Assembly: GCA_027050975.1 (NCBI GenBank)
Contig: JALUAR010000249.1
Location: 1-8,910, forward strand
Direction of reading: 5' to 3'
DNA from: Thermodesulfovibrio sp.
Lineage (GTDB): Bacteria; Nitrospirota; Thermodesulfovibrionia; Thermodesulfovibrionales; JdFR-85
DNA length: 8,910 bases
The notes under the pieces were generated by a model. It was not told the DNA's origin. It searched no databases and worked only from the letters and a program-made list of their open reading frames with translations. Both the position numbers and the translations under genes were made by a program. Positions 7,483-8,910 of the stretch are shown in pieces (within the stretch, counting starts at the first letter, position 1; the number at the start of each line of letters is the position of its first letter).

Positions 7483-8684
7483 TGGATCCGCTGAAGACAT
7501 ACAGATACGACAAGGTTCTGCTTTTTTCAGTACTGGCTCTTACAGTAATGGGAGTGATAATGGTATATAGCTCAACAGCCCTTATGTCACTTTCACAGGG
7601 CAAGAGGTTGATTACGGCTCAGGGAGATTACCAGTTCTTTTTCCTTAAACGCCATATCATGACCCTTGCCATTTCGGTTACGGCAATGCTGATCTTCTAC
7701 AGACTGACTCCCAGGCATATGAAGGCCATTGCCATTCCGTTGCTTGTGATTGCCGTACTTATGCTTCTGGCTGTATTTATTCCGGGTGTCGGATTGAAAA
7801 TCAACGGAGCAAGAAGATGGCTTAAACTCTGGCCATCTACCTTCCAGCCGAGTGAGTTTGCAAAGTTTGCCATGGTGTTTTTCCTGGCCAAATACCTTGC
7901 CGAAACAGAAGATGCCAGGGAAAAATTCAAGACCTTTATAATTCCGATTGCAGTGATGGGAGTTATTCAGCTTATTTTACTCAGACAGCCTGACTTTGGA
8001 AGTGCCTTTACCCTCGGGGTAATTACAGTATCTGTTCTATTTATAGCAGGCACACCAGTGAGATATCTTCTTCTTTTTGTTGTGGCAGCAGTGCCCGTGC
8101 TGGTGGCGCTGCTTATGGAGCCGTACAGGCTCAAAAGGCTTCTTATTTTTATAGACCCGTGGAAAGACCCCTACGGAAGCGGTTTTCAACTTGTACAGTC
8201 CTTTATTGCCCTTGGCAGCGGTGGACTTAAGGGAGTCGGCCTTGGTGCGGGTCGGCAGAAGCTGAGCTTTCTGCCGGAGATAAACACGGATTTTATCTTT
8301 TCACTGATAGGAGAGGAACTGGGACTTATAGGTGTTTCGTTGGTACTGCTGTTTTTTGCACTCTTTTTTGTCCGAGGAATCAGGATCGCAGGTCGGGCAA
8401 GAAGCCCGTTCTCTTTCTATCTGTCAATGGGACTTGTTTTGATGATTACACTTCAGGCCCTTATTAATGTAGCAGTGGTTACGGGGCTCGTCCCTACAAA
8501 GGGGCTTCCGTTGCCCTTTATAAGTTACGGTGGCTCCGCACTGCTTGTAAGCTATATGTCCGTAGGAATACTCCTGAGGCTTTCAAAGGCTGAGCCGGAG
8601 CAGTACAGCCTTGCAACAACACAGGATCTCATAAAGAGGAGGGCACGACTGAAGGCAAGAATGATAAAGAGGAGAGCCATATGA
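7479..8684 (+). CDS. ftsW: Septal peptidoglycan glycosyltransferase FtsW (SEDS family)
   Basis: A polytopic inner-membrane protein that polymerises lipid II into glycan strands at the septum, working with FtsI and activated by the FtsL-containing complex. It has 401 residues and about ten hydrophobic segments. SEDS motifs seen: VYSSTA near residues 29-34, GARRWLKL from 110, FQPSEFAK from 122, and GLGAGRQKLSFLPEINTDFIFSLIGEELG, where D271 matches the essential aspartate of E. coli FtsW (D297). KGLPLPFISYGGSALL lies near the C-terminus. FtsW rather than RodA or SpoVE is inferred from its place between murD and murG. The start is ATG 7479 (ATGA overlap with the murD stop) or the adjacent ATG 7482. 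AAGG at 7471-7474 is a weak ribosome binding site, better spaced for 7482. The last 18 residues are strikingly basic (9 Lys/Arg) and should be cytoplasmic. Confidence 0.95.
   Translation: MMDPLKTYRYDKVLLFSVLALTVMGVIMVYSSTALMSLSQGKRLITAQGDYQFFFLKRHIMTLAISVTAMLIFYRLTPRHMKAIAIPLLVIAVLMLLAVFIPGVGLKINGARRWLKLWPSTFQPSEFAKFAMVFFLAKYLAETEDAREKFKTFIIPIAVMGVIQLILLRQPDFGSAFTLGVITVSVLFIAGTPVRYLLLFVVAAVPVLVALLMEPYRLKRLLIFIDPWKDPYGSGFQLVQSFIALGSGGLKGVGLGAGRQKLSFLPEINTDFIFSLIGEELGLIGVSLVLLFFALFFVRGIRIAGRARSPFSFYLSMGLVLMITLQALINVAVVTGLVPTKGLPLPFISYGGSALLVSYMSVGILLRLSKAEPEQYSLATTQDLIKRRARLKARMIKRRAI
8667..8676 (+). promoter_or_regulatory. Ribosome binding site of murG
   Basis: AAGAGGAGAG, inside the last codons of ftsW, ends four bases before the murG ATG at 8681. 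It is a clear Shine-Dalgarno match, and together with the ATGA overlap it fixes the murG start. Confidence 0.65.
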
Positions 8685-8910
8685 GGATTGTCGTGGCAGG
8701 AGGAGGAACAGGCGGACACCTCTATCCCGGGCTTGCCCTTGCAGAGGAACTGAAAAGCAGGGCTCCGGATACAGAGATTATCTTTATGGGAACGGATCGG
8801 GGTATTGAGGCAAGGGTGATTCCCCGTGAAGGCTATCCCATAAAGTTTATTCCCGGAGAGGGGTTTGTGGGCAGAAGCTTTGTCAACAAAATAAAGGCCA
8901 TTATCAGTTT
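8681..8910 (+). CDS. murG: MurG, N-acetylglucosaminyl transferase (lipid I to lipid II), N-terminal part only
   Basis: Partial gene, cut by the window end after 76 complete codons. It begins MRIVVAGGGTGGHLYPGLALAEEL. The glycine-rich loop at residues 7-13 (GGGTGGH) followed by YPGLALA is the signature of MurG, the peripheral membrane GT28 enzyme that adds GlcNAc to lipid I on the cytoplasmic face. IFMGTDRGIEARVIPREGYPIKFI (34-57) continues the expected N-terminal Rossmann-like domain, which binds the acceptor. The UDP-GlcNAc-binding C-terminal half is not visible. The start ATG overlaps the ftsW stop as ATGA (8681-8684). Coming directly after ftsW is its standard dcw location; murC or ftsQ would be expected further downstream. 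Confidence 0.95.
   Translation, partial: MRIVVAGGGTGGHLYPGLALAEELKSRAPDTEIIFMGTDRGIEARVIPREGYPIKFIPGEGFVGRSFVNKIKAIIS

Overview
The window is an ordinary, well-conserved stretch of a bacterial division and cell wall (dcw) cluster. It is read entirely on the + strand in the order rsmH(end)-ftsL-ftsI-murE-murF-mraY-murD-ftsW-murG(start). This is the classical dcw order. Every gene was recognised from conserved motifs, and the only gap between coding regions longer than one base is 41 bases, between ftsL and ftsI. I see no RNA gene, mobile element, CRISPR array, credible promoter or terminator. The operon runs off both ends of the window.

Organism: the MurE ligase carries DNPR and GKGHEDYQ, the signature of enzymes that add meso-diaminopimelate. 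The transpeptidase is of FtsI/PBP3 size and has no PASTA tail. The gene order matches that of many diderm bacteria. Arginine is often AGG/AGA and isoleucine often ATA, and base composition looks intermediate (judged by eye, not counted). A diderm with meso-DAP peptidoglycan outside the best-studied Enterobacteria, perhaps Nitrospirota or a deltaproteobacterial-type lineage, would fit. That placement is a guess and needs a homology search.

Layout: bases 1-69 are the last codons of the 16S rRNA methyltransferase gene rsmH. Bases 66-2170 hold the septal pair ftsL and ftsI. Bases 2172-4991 hold two consecutive Mur ligase paralogs, murE and murF, which finish the UDP-MurNAc-pentapeptide. Bases 4991-6073 encode MraY, which moves that precursor onto undecaprenyl phosphate to give lipid I. 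murD (6070-7482) performs an earlier cytoplasmic step, addition of D-Glu. ftsW (7479-8684) encodes the SEDS glycosyltransferase that works with FtsI at the septum. From 8681 the window enters murG, which converts lipid I to lipid II.

Together these genes give most of the route from UDP-MurNAc-L-Ala to lipid II, plus the septal polymerase/crosslinker pair. Almost every junction is a 4-base ATGA overlap, a 1-base TGATG overlap or a direct abutment, so translation is probably coupled along a single transcript. I did not find a previously undescribed system. The findings are modest: a small hairpin on the ftsL stop codon, uncertain starts, and terminal tails.
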